From: Bacteroidales bacterium UBA3653
Lineage (GTDB): Bacteria; Bacteroidota; Bacteroidia; Bacteroidales; Paludibacteraceae
Length of the DNA stretch: 64,000 nucleotides
Reading direction: 5' to 3'
Assembly (NCBI GenBank): GCA_002373505.1
Contig: DFKE01000001.1
Coordinates: 62,001 to 126,000 of the forward strand
Shown here: in pieces, positions 41,957 to 51,212 of the stretch
How the letters are laid out: the number at the start of each line of letters is the position of its first letter
How positions within the stretch are numbered: position 1 is the first letter of the stretch
Notes under the pieces: generated by a model
Told to the model about the DNA's origin: nothing
The model's database searches: none
What the model saw: the letters and a program-made list of their open reading frames with translations, nothing else
Made by a program: the position numbers and the translations under genes

Positions 41957-44504
41957 TATCATATTATTCTTGCTGTTCAGTCTCGGCGTTTTTGCGCAGG
42001 AGATTGAATACGGCATGACGCGCAAGACCTACGAGATTGCCGGCATAGCGGTAGAGGGAGCGGACAGCTACGAGGATTTCGTACTTATCGGCTTCTCCGG
42101 CTTGGCTGTGGGAGACAAGATAGAAGTACCGGGCGACCAGATCACCAAAGCGATCAAACGCTTCTGGAAACAGGGGCTGTTCTCCAATGTGAAGATCAAA
42201 GCAAGCAAGATAGAGGGCAACAAGATCTGGCTCGTCATCGAGCTGGAGCAGCGTCCGCGTATCAGCGAAGTGAGATATGAGGGACTGAAGAAGAGCGAGA
42301 AAGAGGATGTGGAGGTAAAAGCCGGAATCCGCCAGGGCTCGCAGATGACGCCGAACCTCGAGGACCACGCCAAGACCGTGATTAAGAAGTATTTTGCGGA
42401 GAAAGGTTTCCATAACGCCGAGGTGCATGTGATACAGCGCAACGACCCCGACCACCCGGGATACGTGCGGGTGCTGGTGGCGGTGGATAAGAAAGCCAAA
42501 ACCAAGGTGGGGAAAATATACATCACCGGCAACAAAGCGCTCACGGACCTCCAGATCAACAAGGCGATGAAGAAGACGAATGACAACAACATCATCAACC
42601 TCTTCCGCACCAAGAAATTCGTCACCGAGGAGTATGAGAAAGACAAACAGGCGGTGATCGAGAAATACAACGAGTACGGTTACCGTGACGCTTATATCGT
42701 GGCGGACTCGGTGGTTCCAAACCCGGAGGATCCGACCCGTGTGGATGTATATATGACCATCAGCGAGGGCGACAAATACTACGTCCGTTCGGTCAAATGG
42801 GTGGGAAACACCGTCTATCCGTACGAACTGCTGGACGCTACGCTGGGTGTCAAACCGGGCGATGTCTATAACCTCAAGACCCTCAACGACCGTCTGACGA
42901 ACGACGATGACGCGGTCTCCAAACTATATACCGACCGCGGCTATCTGTTCTTCAACGTAGAGCCGGTGGAGGTGAATGTGGAGAACGACTCCATTGATTT
43001 CGAGATGCGGATGTACGAGGGCAAGCCGGCTACGATTAACAATATCAAGATTGTCGGTAACACGCGTGTGTACGAACATGTCGTGCGCCGTGAACTATAT
43101 ACCAAGCCGGGCCAGCTCTACTCCCAGTCCGATATCATGCGTTCGCTCCGTGAGTTGGCGCAGATGGGACATTTCGACCAGGAGAAACTGGTGCCGGACA
43201 TCCAGCCGAACCCCGAGGAGGGAACGGTGGATATCACCTATCAGCTGGAGACCAAATCGTCTGACCAGATTGAGTTCTCGCTGGGATGGGGCGCTACGGG
43301 TCTGGTGGGCTCGTTAGGATTGAAGTTCACCAATTTCGCTATCCAGAATCTCTTTAACAAAAAATCATACCGCATAGTGCCGCAGGGCGAAGGACAGACC
43401 TTCTCTATTAACGCGCGCACGAACGGTATTTATTATACCTCCGCTTCGATCTCCTTCCTGGAGCCGTGGCTCGGCGGCAAACGGCCGAACAGCCTCTCCG
43501 CAAGTATCTATTTCGCCAACCAGACCGGCTATTCCAGCCGTTACCAGAAGGCGTACCAAAACCTCTATAACACCTATTCCAACTATTACTACTATTCCGG
43601 CAACAGCAATTATTACCAGCAGCTGGCGGAGTCGGAAGCCGACAAGGACAAATATCTCCGTACCTTCGGTGTCTCTATCGGTTACGGAAAGCGTCTGCGC
43701 TGGCCGGATGACTATTTCACGTTCTACGGCGAGTTGAGCTACCAGATGTATATGATGAAGGACTGGCCATACCTGCTCATCTCGGACGGTACGAGTCATA
43801 ACCTGGCGCTGAACCTCCAGATCTCCCGTTCTTCTATTGATAACCCGATCTACACGCGCCGCGGAAGCCAGTTCACCCTCGGACTCAAGATCACGCCGCC
43901 TTGGTCGCTGTTTAACGGCAAGGACTATTCGCAGATGACCACCTCGGAGAAATACCATCTGATAGAATACCACAAATGGAAGTTCTCCGGCAAGGTCTTC
44001 ACGCCGCTTACCAAGGATAGCAAACTGGTGCTCATGACCCGCGCCGAGTTCGGCTATCTGGGGCATTATAACGTGAATGCCAAATCGCCGTTCGAGTCGT
44101 TCTATATGGGAGGTGACGGTATGTCCAGTTATACCAGTTATTCCACGGAATATGTGGCGATGCGCGGTTACTCGTCCGGATCGTTGACACCTTATGATAT
44201 AGCTACGGGGCGTAACATGGGTTACCTCTATAATAAGTTCACGATGGAGCTGCGCTATCCTATCTCGCTGGAGCAGAACGCCACTATCTGGGCGCACGCC
44301 TTCATCGAGGCGGGTAACTGTTTCTCGGATATAAGGGACTACAATCCGTTTAACCTCAAGCGTTCCGCCGGTGTCGGAGTACGTATCTTCCTGCCGATGT
44401 TCGGTCTCCTCGGTATTGACTGGGGTTGGGGATTCGACGAGATCAACGGGTCCAAGCAATATGGCGGCAGCCAGTTCCATTTCGTCCTTGGACAAGAACT
44501 ATAA
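41940..44504 (+). CDS. bamA: Outer membrane protein assembly factor BamA
   Basis: About 854 residues. GTG at 41940 opens a signal peptide (VNRFINIILFLLFSLGVFAQ). Five POTRA domains (about 25-430) precede a 16-strand barrel (about 440-854) with the VRGY-like AMRGYSSGSL motif. A Tyr-rich loop (about 545-570, NYYYYSGNSNYY) is unusual and probably surface-exposed. It inserts outer-membrane proteins. An ATG at 41898 is also in frame but would put polar residues before the signal peptide. Confidence 0.94.
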   Translation: MNRFINIILFLLFSLGVFAQEIEYGMTRKTYEIAGIAVEGADSYEDFVLIGFSGLAVGDKIEVPGDQITKAIKRFWKQGLFSNVKIKASKIEGNKIWLVIELEQRPRISEVRYEGLKKSEKEDVEVKAGIRQGSQMTPNLEDHAKTVIKKYFAEKGFHNAEVHVIQRNDPDHPGYVRVLVAVDKKAKTKVGKIYITGNKALTDLQINKAMKKTNDNNIINLFRTKKFVTEEYEKDKQAVIEKYNEYGYRDAYIVADSVVPNPEDPTRVDVYMTISEGDKYYVRSVKWVGNTVYPYELLDATLGVKPGDVYNLKTLNDRLTNDDDAVSKLYTDRGYLFFNVEPVEVNVENDSIDFEMRMYEGKPATINNIKIVGNTRVYEHVVRRELYTKPGQLYSQSDIMRSLRELAQMGHFDQEKLVPDIQPNPEEGTVDITYQLETKSSDQIEFSLGWGATGLVGSLGLKFTNFAIQNLFNKKSYRIVPQGEGQTFSINARTNGIYYTSASISFLEPWLGGKRPNSLSASIYFANQTGYSSRYQKAYQNLYNTYSNYYYYSGNSNYYQQLAESEADKDKYLRTFGVSIGYGKRLRWPDDYFTFYGELSYQMYMMKDWPYLLISDGTSHNLALNLQISRSSIDNPIYTRRGSQFTLGLKITPPWSLFNGKDYSQMTTSEKYHLIEYHKWKFSGKVFTPLTKDSKLVLMTRAEFGYLGHYNVNAKSPFESFYMGGDGMSSYTSYSTEYVAMRGYSSGSLTPYDIATGRNMGYLYNKFTMELRYPISLEQNATIWAHAFIEAGNCFSDIRDYNPFNLKRSAGVGVRIFLPMFGLLGIDWGWGFDEINGSKQYGGSQFHFVLGQEL

Positions 44505-44509
44505 CCCTT

Positions 44510-44557
44510 CGTAATCCCGTAATAACGTAATTCCGTAATAACGTAATCCCGTAAAAC
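44510..44557. repeat. Six 8-bp direct repeats (CGTAATCC type)
   Basis: CGTAATCC, CGTAATAA, CGTAATTC, CGTAATAA, CGTAATCC, CGTAAAAC: six consecutive 8-mers between bamA and the first ompH gene. Confidence 0.8.
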
Positions 44558-44574
44558 GAAAAATTGTAACAGCA

Positions 44575-45111
44575 ATGAAAAAATTATCAATTCTCAATTA
44601 TCAATTCTCAATTATAATTGCCGCTTTGATGCTTTGTGGCACAACTTTTGCTAAGGATCAGTCGATAGCCTATATCGACATGGCGTATATATTGAAAAAC
44701 CTGCCGCAGTATGAGCAGGCGAACGAGCAACTGTCCATGCTCTCCAAACGCTGGCAGAAGGAGATCGACGCCGCGCAACAGGAAGCGCGCGTCATGACTA
44801 CCAACTACCAGACCGAGCAGATCTTCCTCTCCGAAGCCATGAGGCGCGAACGCGAACAGGAGATCGTCAAAAAGGAACAGGAGGTGCTGGAGCTCAAACG
44901 CAAGTATTTCGGCCAGGAGGGCGAACTGTATAAGAAACGCGAAGCGCTCATCAAACCCATACAGGACGAGATATATAATGCTATCCAGGATCTGGCTTCC
45001 GAAAAACGGATCGATGTCGTCAAAGACCGTTCCGCAGACCCGGCGCTCATATACATGTCCTCCAAACTGGACGTCTCCGACCAGGTGTTGAGTAAGCTTG
45101 GCGCGAAGTGA
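44575..45111 (+). CDS. OmpH/Skp-family periplasmic chaperone, copy 1
   Basis: A 178-residue protein with a signal peptide and a long alpha-helical coiled coil (about 60-150), as in Skp. It holds outer-membrane proteins on the way to BamA, which fits its position. The signal-peptide core (SILNYQFSII) is encoded by the CAATTCT repeat array 44583-44620, 24 bp of which match the maf start region exactly. So the export signal looks to have been rebuilt from repeat sequence. Confidence 0.85.
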   Translation: MKKLSILNYQFSIIIAALMLCGTTFAKDQSIAYIDMAYILKNLPQYEQANEQLSMLSKRWQKEIDAAQQEARVMTTNYQTEQIFLSEAMRREREQEIVKKEQEVLELKRKYFGQEGELYKKREALIKPIQDEIYNAIQDLASEKRIDVVKDRSADPALIYMSSKLDVSDQVLSKLGAK

Positions 45112-45128
45112 CGTATATCGAAATCAGA

Positions 45129-45183
45129 CTAACGAGACACTATCGAGACACTAACGAACCGAGAGTGTTACGGGAGTAATACG
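45129..45183. repeat. Five 11-bp units between the ompH genes
   Basis: CTAACGAGACA, CTATCGAGACA, CTAACGAACCG, AGAGTGTTACG, GGAGTAATACG: a degenerate array of five 11-mers. Only the first three units are close to each other. Confidence 0.6.
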
Positions 45184-45214
45184 AGAGAAAACAATAACAA
45201 AATAATACAAAACA

Positions 45215-45706
45215 ATGAGAAAATTTATTATTACAATCATGCTGGCGTTGCCTATGCTTGCCGCCGCACAGAAATTCGGTCACGTTAACACCCAGGAAGT
45301 ATTCTCGCAAATGCCGGAAGTGGCCCAAGTGAAACTGAAGATGGACACCATCAATTCGCAGTATGAGACCCAACTGGCGTCCATGAACGAGGAACTCCAG
45401 AAGAAGTATCAGGACTACCAGGCGCAAGAGGCTACTATGGCGGCTGCCGTGAAGCAGATCCGTCAGCAGGAGTTGCAGGAGATGCAGCAGCGTATCCAGC
45501 TTTTCTATCAGACTGCAGAGCAGGATATCCAGAAGAAACAGCAAGAGCTGATCGCTCCGGTGCATGAGAAAATGGCAAAGGCTATCAAGGCCGTCGGAGA
45601 CCGCGATGGGTTCACCTATATCTTCGATTCCGCTTCCATGGTGCATATCGGTGCAGACGCTATCGATGCTACGCCCGCGGTCAAAAAAGAATTGGGTATT
45701 AAATAA
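45215..45706 (+). CDS. OmpH/Skp-family periplasmic chaperone, copy 2
   Basis: A 163-residue paralog of the preceding gene: signal peptide (1-18, LPMLAAAQ), FGHVNTQEVFSQMPEV, then a coiled coil rich in Gln and Glu (about 45-125). The paired copies after bamA are usual in Bacteroidetes. It has its own ordinary signal peptide, unlike copy 1. Confidence 0.9.
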   Translation: MRKFIITIMLALPMLAAAQKFGHVNTQEVFSQMPEVAQVKLKMDTINSQYETQLASMNEELQKKYQDYQAQEATMAAAVKQIRQQELQEMQQRIQLFYQTAEQDIQKKQQELIAPVHEKMAKAIKAVGDRDGFTYIFDSASMVHIGADAIDATPAVKKELGIK

Positions 45707-45710
45707 AATT

Positions 45711-45740
45711 CCTTCGTACATCGTACATCGTCCCTTTGTA
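45711..45740. repeat. GTACATC word array
   Basis: The 26 bp 45711-45736 are the exact reverse complement of 24935-24960 within the rRNA methyltransferase gene. The internal period is 7 bp (TACATCG). Confidence 0.7.
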
Positions 45741-45744
45741 CATT

Positions 45745-45864
45745 ATGGCTGATGGCTATTTGGAATCCCACTATGCCGAGTATGAGAAGAAAAAGGCGGA
45801 GTGGCTCAAAAAAAAGAAAAAATGGTCTTATGGCAAATCGCAAAATAACCAAATGACCAAATAA
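45745..45864 (+). CDS. Small basic protein, Bacteroidetes-type
   Basis: A 39-residue ORF (MADGYLESHYAEYEKKKAEW, then Lys-rich). The first half is like short Bacteroidetes proteins I recall beginning MAD-YLE-HYEEYE, sometimes labelled dehydrogenase without support. The last residues (NNQMTK) are encoded by the CCAAATGA repeat that follows, so the C-terminus is repeat-derived. Confidence 0.55.
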   Translation: MADGYLESHYAEYEKKKAEWLKKKKKWSYGKSQNNQMTK

Positions 45865-45935
45865 ATGACCAAATAAATGACCAAATAAATGACCAAATGG
45901 TAAATGACTAAATCGTAAATGGTTTTATGGTAAAT
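45842..45935. repeat. CAAATAAATGAC array before the MFS gene
   Basis: Successive 13- to 15-bp units AAATGACCAAAT run from the end of the small ORF to the MFS start codon; the MFS ATG (45927) and its first codons (MVNQ) lie in a unit. Confidence 0.7.
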
Positions 45936-47300
45936 CAATTAAAATTGACTTTGCGCGATAGTGCAGCTGCGCGTTGGACGGTCCTTGTCCTCGTGGCATC
46001 GATGATGTTCTTCGCTTACATGTTCGTGGACATCCTCTCTCCTCTGGCCTCGTTGCTCAATGACACACTGGGCTGGGACCAGGGCGTGTTCGGCACTTAT
46101 GCGGCTGGCGAGTATCTGCTCAACGTGTTCGGATTCCTGATTCTGGCGGGAATTATCCTCGATAAGATGGGAGTCCGCTTTACCGGTCTGCTCTCCGCTT
46201 CGCTCATGGTGATCGGTGCTGCAATCAAGTATTTCGGTATCTCTTGGGCGGATGCCAATACCGTAGAATGGCTCAACGCCTGGTGGCCGGCAATGCCCGG
46301 TTCCGCCAAACTGGCGATGTTCGGATTCATGATCTTCGGCTGCGGCTGCGAGATGGCGGGTACTACCGTCAGCAAGATCCTCGCCAAGTGGTTCAAGGGC
46401 AAGGAGATGGCGCTCGCTATGGGATTGGAGATGGCTATCGCCCGTCTGGGGGTCTTTGCTGCTATGTGGCTCTCACCGATGATCAGTGAGAGATTCGCGG
46501 TGGATGGCACCAATTCGGTGGTTGCGCCTCTGCTTTTCTCGGCGGCGCTGCTCGTCATCGGGCTTCTTAACTTCTTCGTCTTCACCGTCATGGACAAAAC
46601 ATTGGATAGGCAGGAGCTAAATGACCAGATGGTAAATGACCAGATGGTAAATGACTCTGATGAGTTCCATGTATCCGACCTCAAGCAGATTCTGACTTCG
46701 AAGATGTTCTGGATCATCGCGCTCCTCTGTGTCCTCTATTATTCGGCTATCTTCCCCTTCCAGCGTTTCGCTACCAATTTCCTGGAGGAGACACTCGCTG
46801 TCTCCAATGCCGAGGCGGCTGGTCTGTTCAAATGGTTCCCTATCCTGGCGATGGTGCTGACGCCGTTCTTGGGCGCATTCATCGATTATAAAGGCAAAGG
46901 TGCTTCGATGATGTTGCTCGGAGCCGTAATCATGACCGCTTGCCATCTGGTCTTCGCTTTTGTCCTGCCGGCATATCCGTCCAAGACGCTTGCCCTCGTC
47001 ACCATACTTATTCTGGGTGTCAGTTTCTCGCTCGTCCCGGCTTCTATGTGGCCCTCCGTGCCTAAGATCATTGACGAGAAAGTGCTCGGATCGGCGTACT
47101 GCCTTATCTTCTGGGTCCAGAACGTAGGACTGTGCCTCGTCCCGCTGCTTATCGGCAAATTGAGAGTGGCTACCAACGGGTATCTCGTCCCCATGATCGT
47201 CTTCGCTTCCTTCGGAGTACTGGCGTTCCTGCTCAGTCTCGCACTCAAGGTGGAGGACAAAAAGAAGAACTACGGACTGGAACTTCCGAATAAGAAATAA
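45927..47300 (+). CDS. Major facilitator superfamily transporter
   Basis: A 457-residue permease with twelve predicted membrane helices and GILDKMGVRFTG between helices 2 and 3, an MFS loop motif. The central cytoplasmic loop (about residues 229-245) contains NDQMVNDQMVND, encoded by two exact 15-bp units and a fragment (46621-46655). It is the same word as in the intergenic arrays, and 30 bp keeps the frame. The substrate is unknown. Confidence 0.87.
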   Translation: MVNQLKLTLRDSAAARWTVLVLVASMMFFAYMFVDILSPLASLLNDTLGWDQGVFGTYAAGEYLLNVFGFLILAGIILDKMGVRFTGLLSASLMVIGAAIKYFGISWADANTVEWLNAWWPAMPGSAKLAMFGFMIFGCGCEMAGTTVSKILAKWFKGKEMALAMGLEMAIARLGVFAAMWLSPMISERFAVDGTNSVVAPLLFSAALLVIGLLNFFVFTVMDKTLDRQELNDQMVNDQMVNDSDEFHVSDLKQILTSKMFWIIALLCVLYYSAIFPFQRFATNFLEETLAVSNAEAAGLFKWFPILAMVLTPFLGAFIDYKGKGASMMLLGAVIMTACHLVFAFVLPAYPSKTLALVTILILGVSFSLVPASMWPSVPKIIDEKVLGSAYCLIFWVQNVGLCLVPLLIGKLRVATNGYLVPMIVFASFGVLAFLLSLALKVEDKKKNYGLELPNKK

Positions 47301-47334
47301 CCCGGACTCATAAAAACGCCCGTTAGGAGGCGTC

Positions 47335-47372
47335 TGAAAAAAATCTGCACGCAAATGCAGATTTTTTTTTGT
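47335..47372 (+). terminator. Terminator after MFS gene
   Basis: AATCTGCA and TGCAGATT form a stem followed by eight T. An ACGCC/GGCGT hairpin just upstream may add to it. Confidence 0.8.
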
Positions 47373-47478
47373 ATATTTTCACCATATTTTACATGTGCAA
47401 AACTGCATTTTGAACGATTTTGTAGATTTTTTTGTATTTTTGAACGAAAATGATGTTTCATATATAAAAAAAATATTG

Positions 47479-47486
47479 TAATTTTG
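47479..47486 (+). promoter_or_regulatory. Likely -7 box of the TPR/AraC-type gene
   Basis: TAATTTTG about 97 bp before the start codon. No good TTTG lies at the 20-bp position, so an activator may be needed, or the call is wrong. Confidence 0.45.
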
Positions 47487-47501
47487 CAGCCGGAAAAAAA
47501 T

Positions 47502-47576
47502 CATGCCCTTGTGGCTTAGAAAGAATCGTGCCCTTGTGGCTAAGAAAGAATCGTGCCCTTGGGGCTAAGAAATTGG
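47502..47576. repeat. Three 25-bp direct repeats in the regulator leader
   Basis: Three units of the form TCGTGCCCTTGTGGCTAAGAA plus AGAA, differing at few positions, between the -7 box and the ATG at 47583. One more unit lies at 25925-25946. Confidence 0.8.
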
Positions 47577-47582
47577 AATAAC

Positions 47583-49208
47583 ATGAAACGCATCCTTACC
47601 ATTATTGCAATTTGTTTGCTTTGCACGGTTGCGCAGGCGGCGGATACAGAAGCCGCACTGGCTGCTTTTAACAAGCAGGTTAGCTCCTCTAACGCGGAGC
47701 GTTTCTTCTCCGGCTTGGAGGAAGAAGGATTCTTGGACGAGACGATTGCTGTCAGGGAGAACATGTCTCATGACTCCTTGTGTGCGACGGTCTGGTATTG
47801 GGCGGCGGAATATTACTATGACGCCCAGGATTTCAAACTCTCCGAGCACTACGGGTTGTGCGCCTTGCCTCTCTGCAAAGCAATCGGCGACAAGACCATG
47901 GAGGCGGACTGCGCTTCCCTCCTCAGTCTCGTCTATGTGCGCCTCGGTGATTTCGACAAAGCGGCGCTTTATGCCAAACGCTGTAATAAACTGGATCTCG
48001 AGAGCGGAGACCCCGATAATATAGCCTCCTCTTATAACACGCTCGCGGGTATTTATATGTCCATGAGGCAGCCGGACGAAGCGGAGAAATATATCCTGAG
48101 GGCTATTGATTATATCGAAGGTACGGATAACATGCCCCGCAAAGCGGTTATCTACGGCATGGCGTCCGAGGTGTACCAGCATAAGGGGATGCCGGACCAG
48201 ACGCTTGATTATGCTACGAAGGCTTTGGAGATAGAGAATAAGCTGGGCAGAAAGGACAAAGCGGCTATCCGCCGGACCCAGCGCGCGGCTGCGCTCATCG
48301 TCCTTGAGCGCTTCGATGAAGCAGAGAAAGAACTCACCGAGGCTATTCCTTTCATCGAGGCGTCAGGCAATTACCACTCCCTCGCTATCGCCTATAACCA
48401 TATGGGAGACCTCCTCTATGTCACCGGTCGGAACCGGGAAGGAGCGGAATATTATTACAAAGCCCTGCCGATCTTCATGGCGCAGCATGATATATATAAT
48501 GAAGCGCACACGCGCAAGGGCCTGCGCGAGACGCTGCGGGGGATCGATCCTGAAGCGGCGCTCGAACACGGAGACCGGTTCGAACACCTGCGGGACTCTA
48601 TCTATGACCACGAGACAAACGCCAACCTCTCCCAGTTCGCTGCGGAGATGGAGAATGACATCCTCCAGCAGATCAACCATAAACAACGCATTCGGACTAT
48701 TGTCAGCATCTCGGTCATCTGCACTTTCTTTGTTTTCCTGGCGCTTATTTCGTATATCTTCTATCGGCGCAGACAGAAACTGCAGATCGAGCATTTCAAC
48801 AACCTCCTCATAGAGGTGGAGAGGCTGCGCAGGCAGGAACGAGCGAAACAGGCTGTTGAGAAGGAATGCACGGCGGAGTCGGACCTCTTCCTGGCGCGCG
48901 TCGTAGAGTATATTAATAATAATCTCACAACCGGTAAACTCTCAGTCGAAGATATGTCGGACGCCCTCTGTATGTCGGTTTCTACCTTCCGCAGACGCAT
49001 GCTCACTATCATCAAGGGCTCGCCGAAGGCGTTTGTCGATACGATCCGTATCAACAAGGCGAAAGAGCTGCTCTCTTCTTCCTCGTTGCCGGTCAACGAG
49101 ATCGCTACCAGGTGCGGTTACAAAGAGGCGAACTCCTTCATACGCGCCTTCCAGCGCGACACCGGCATCTCGCCTGCCAAATGGAGGGAGAAAAACAAAC
49201 AACGATAA
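47583..49208 (+). CDS. Membrane-anchored TPR and AraC-type transcriptional regulator
   Basis: A 541-residue protein. Signal peptide (1-19), periplasmic TPR-rich domain (about 65-345: SSYNTLAGIYMSMRQPDEAEKY, AIAYNHMGDLLYVTGRNREGAEYY), one membrane helix (about 372-394), coiled-coil linker, and a C-terminal AraC-type DNA-binding domain (about 440-541: LSVEDMSDALCMSVSTFRRRM and NEIATRCGYKEANSFIRAF). It can carry an outside signal directly to DNA without phosphotransfer. It lies upstream of the surface-protein cluster in the same direction and may control it; that is inference. Confidence 0.88.
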   Translation: MKRILTIIAICLLCTVAQAADTEAALAAFNKQVSSSNAERFFSGLEEEGFLDETIAVRENMSHDSLCATVWYWAAEYYYDAQDFKLSEHYGLCALPLCKAIGDKTMEADCASLLSLVYVRLGDFDKAALYAKRCNKLDLESGDPDNIASSYNTLAGIYMSMRQPDEAEKYILRAIDYIEGTDNMPRKAVIYGMASEVYQHKGMPDQTLDYATKALEIENKLGRKDKAAIRRTQRAAALIVLERFDEAEKELTEAIPFIEASGNYHSLAIAYNHMGDLLYVTGRNREGAEYYYKALPIFMAQHDIYNEAHTRKGLRETLRGIDPEAALEHGDRFEHLRDSIYDHETNANLSQFAAEMENDILQQINHKQRIRTIVSISVICTFFVFLALISYIFYRRRQKLQIEHFNNLLIEVERLRRQERAKQAVEKECTAESDLFLARVVEYINNNLTTGKLSVEDMSDALCMSVSTFRRRMLTIIKGSPKAFVDTIRINKAKELLSSSSLPVNEIATRCGYKEANSFIRAFQRDTGISPAKWREKNKQR

Positions 49209-49222
49209 GCGGAATTTTACCA

Positions 49223-49249
49223 TTAAACGCGTCCTTGGGGCGCGTTTTT
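49223..49249 (+). terminator. Terminator after the regulator gene
   Basis: AAACGCG and CGCGTTT stem with a T-tract. Confidence 0.75.
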
Positions 49250-49326
49250 TTGTTATATATCGCGTTTTGCACGATTTTGTAGATTTTTTGAAAGAAAATG
49301 ATGAATGCTCTTTCGGAAAAAAGCAG

Positions 49327-49334
49327 TACTTTTG
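49327..49334 (+). promoter_or_regulatory. Likely -7 box upstream of surface-protein cluster
   Basis: TACTTTTG; the -33 position is poor (ATG). Transcript would cover the small ORF at 49457 and the LRR gene at 49620. Confidence 0.45.
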
Positions 49335-49456
49335 CACCGTGTTTCTTTGCTTGCTTTTCATACACGCCTGAATGTCTCGTTTTGAGTAAGGGGCAATACG
49401 GGATCAAAACGGTTCCCGGCATACATAACTAACAACTCATTTAACAACTAAAAATC

Positions 49457-49588
49457 ATGCGGAAACTTTTACTTTCTCTGGCTGCGATTGCCTGCTACGC
49501 GACAGCCATTTGGGCTGTTCCTGCACCCGTTGCATTTTTGTCGCATCATTGCGACAACCCCCAAGGGATTATCTATGTTACTTTATAA
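49457..49588 (+). CDS. Small secreted peptide ORF, possibly leader or remnant
   Basis: A 43-residue ORF starting MRKLLLSLAAIACYATAIWA, a convincing signal peptide, followed by only about 22 residues (PAPVAFLSHHCDNPQG...). It lies 32 bp before the LRR gene, after an AAC-rich leader of the kind seen before other genes here. It could be a truncated surface protein whose start region survives, or a real short secreted peptide. No other copy is visible. Confidence 0.45.
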   Translation: MRKLLLSLAAIACYATAIWAVPAPVAFLSHHCDNPQGIIYVTL

Positions 49589-49619
49589 CAAACATAATTA
49601 ACAACAAAATTTATTTATT

Positions 49620-51209
49620 ATGAAAAAGATTTCTATTCTTTTCCTTGCTCTCGTAGCAAGCACAGTTTCTCTCTTTGCTGCTCAAAAAGTGTTGATTGAT
49701 GATCTTTACTTCCTTTTGGATGATAATCTCAATCAAGCTACCGTCACGTATTACACGACGAACACGCAGCACAATTACGAACACGTTACCACAGCCATCA
49801 TTCCGGAGGCAGTAACTTACAACAACAAGACCTATTCAGTAGTGGCTATCGGCGACTCTGCCTTCCACCATTCTTCCGTAATGGAGTGCCTCATGCCTCA
49901 GTCTGTTCGCTCCATCGGTTACTATGCGTTCTTCGGAGCTGCCAACCTCTTTGATGTAGATGGTCCGGGTGTCACCAGCATTGCCAACAAGGCTTTCGTG
50001 GACTGTACCTCTTTCAATTTCTTCATGTTCCCCCAACTGATCACTATCGGCAACCTTGCTTTTAACAACTGTACAGCGCTGATCGATGTAGAGCTGGAGG
50101 ATCAGGTTACTACAATTAATCAGGAAGCTTTCCGTGGTTGCACAGGACTCAAGACACTGAGCTTGGGCACGCACGTCAACACCATTGACAAATGGGCATT
50201 CCGCGGATGCACCGCCCTCGAAGCCATCAACTCGCACAACACCACACCTCCAGCACTTGGCGAAGACGTATTCATGGATGTGAATAAAAGTAACGTCACG
50301 GTAACTGTTCCTGCCGGCTCCGCCAGTGCTTACAAAGCAGCTGCCGGATGGGCGGATTTCAAGAACAAGACATTCGAAGCTACCGCTAAGATCGGCGACC
50401 TCTACTACTACCTCTATCCGGATGGTACCGCAGAAGTGATTAAGGATCAGGACATCAACCATAGCTATCTGAGCCCGTATCCTGACATCACCGCACTCAA
50501 CGTGCCTGCTTCCGTGTCACACGAAGACAACACCTATGTGGTCACAAAAATCGGTTCCCAGGCTTTCAAATGGTGCCAGAACCTGACTACCGTCACCCTG
50601 CCGAGCACTATTGAGAAGATTGCTGAGGACGCTTTCTTCCAGAGCTCCATCACCGCTATCACCATCCCCAATTCGGTACGTACCATCGGTTCGAGTGCGT
50701 TCGGCGGGTGTGCCAACCTCGCATCGGCTAATCTGCCTTCCGACTTGATAACCATCAACTACGGTCTGTTCCTGGGCTGCTCAAAACTGACATCCATCAA
50801 TATTCCGGAGTATGTGAAGACGATTGGCGGCTCGGCTTTCAATTCCTGTGGGTTGACTTCTATCGACCTGCCGGCTAGTCTTGTACAGATTGGCTCTGCC
50901 GCCTTCGGTTTCTGTGACAAATTAACCTCTGTTACCTGCCGTGCACTCGTTCCGCCTGCTGCAGAAGGTGCATTTGCCGGCGTCGAAACGGAGAACATTC
51001 CGCTTTACGTACACGCGTTTTATGTAAATGATTACAAGGCGGCTGCGGAATGGGAGAAATTCACCAACGTCCTGCCTATCCCCGAGACCCAAGGTGTAGA
51101 GAACGTACAAAACGACAAGGTACAAAGCACTAAGGTGCTTCGTAACGGTCAACTCTTCATTGAGAAGAACGGCAAGACCTTCAACGCCCAAGGCGCACAG
51201 GTTCAATAA
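49620..51209 (+). CDS. BspA-like leucine-rich-repeat surface protein
   Basis: A 529-residue protein. Signal peptide (1-20, SLFAA), then two blocks of BspA-type LRR_5 repeats (about 70-210 and 310-450), with units such as VTTINQEAFRGCTGLKTLSL. Each block ends in a VPAGSASAYKAAAGW-like cap. The C-terminus has GVENV, a GTACAAA-word-encoded linker (VQNDKVQST), then KVLRNGQLFIEKNGKTFNAQ. BspA-like proteins bind host proteins or other bacteria. I infer T9SS export. Confidence 0.88.
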   Translation: MKKISILFLALVASTVSLFAAQKVLIDDLYFLLDDNLNQATVTYYTTNTQHNYEHVTTAIIPEAVTYNNKTYSVVAIGDSAFHHSSVMECLMPQSVRSIGYYAFFGAANLFDVDGPGVTSIANKAFVDCTSFNFFMFPQLITIGNLAFNNCTALIDVELEDQVTTINQEAFRGCTGLKTLSLGTHVNTIDKWAFRGCTALEAINSHNTTPPALGEDVFMDVNKSNVTVTVPAGSASAYKAAAGWADFKNKTFEATAKIGDLYYYLYPDGTAEVIKDQDINHSYLSPYPDITALNVPASVSHEDNTYVVTKIGSQAFKWCQNLTTVTLPSTIEKIAEDAFFQSSITAITIPNSVRTIGSSAFGGCANLASANLPSDLITINYGLFLGCSKLTSINIPEYVKTIGGSAFNSCGLTSIDLPASLVQIGSAAFGFCDKLTSVTCRALVPPAAEGAFAGVETENIPLYVHAFYVNDYKAAAEWEKFTNVLPIPETQGVENVQNDKVQSTKVLRNGQLFIEKNGKTFNAQGAQVQ

Positions 51210-51212
51210 AAA

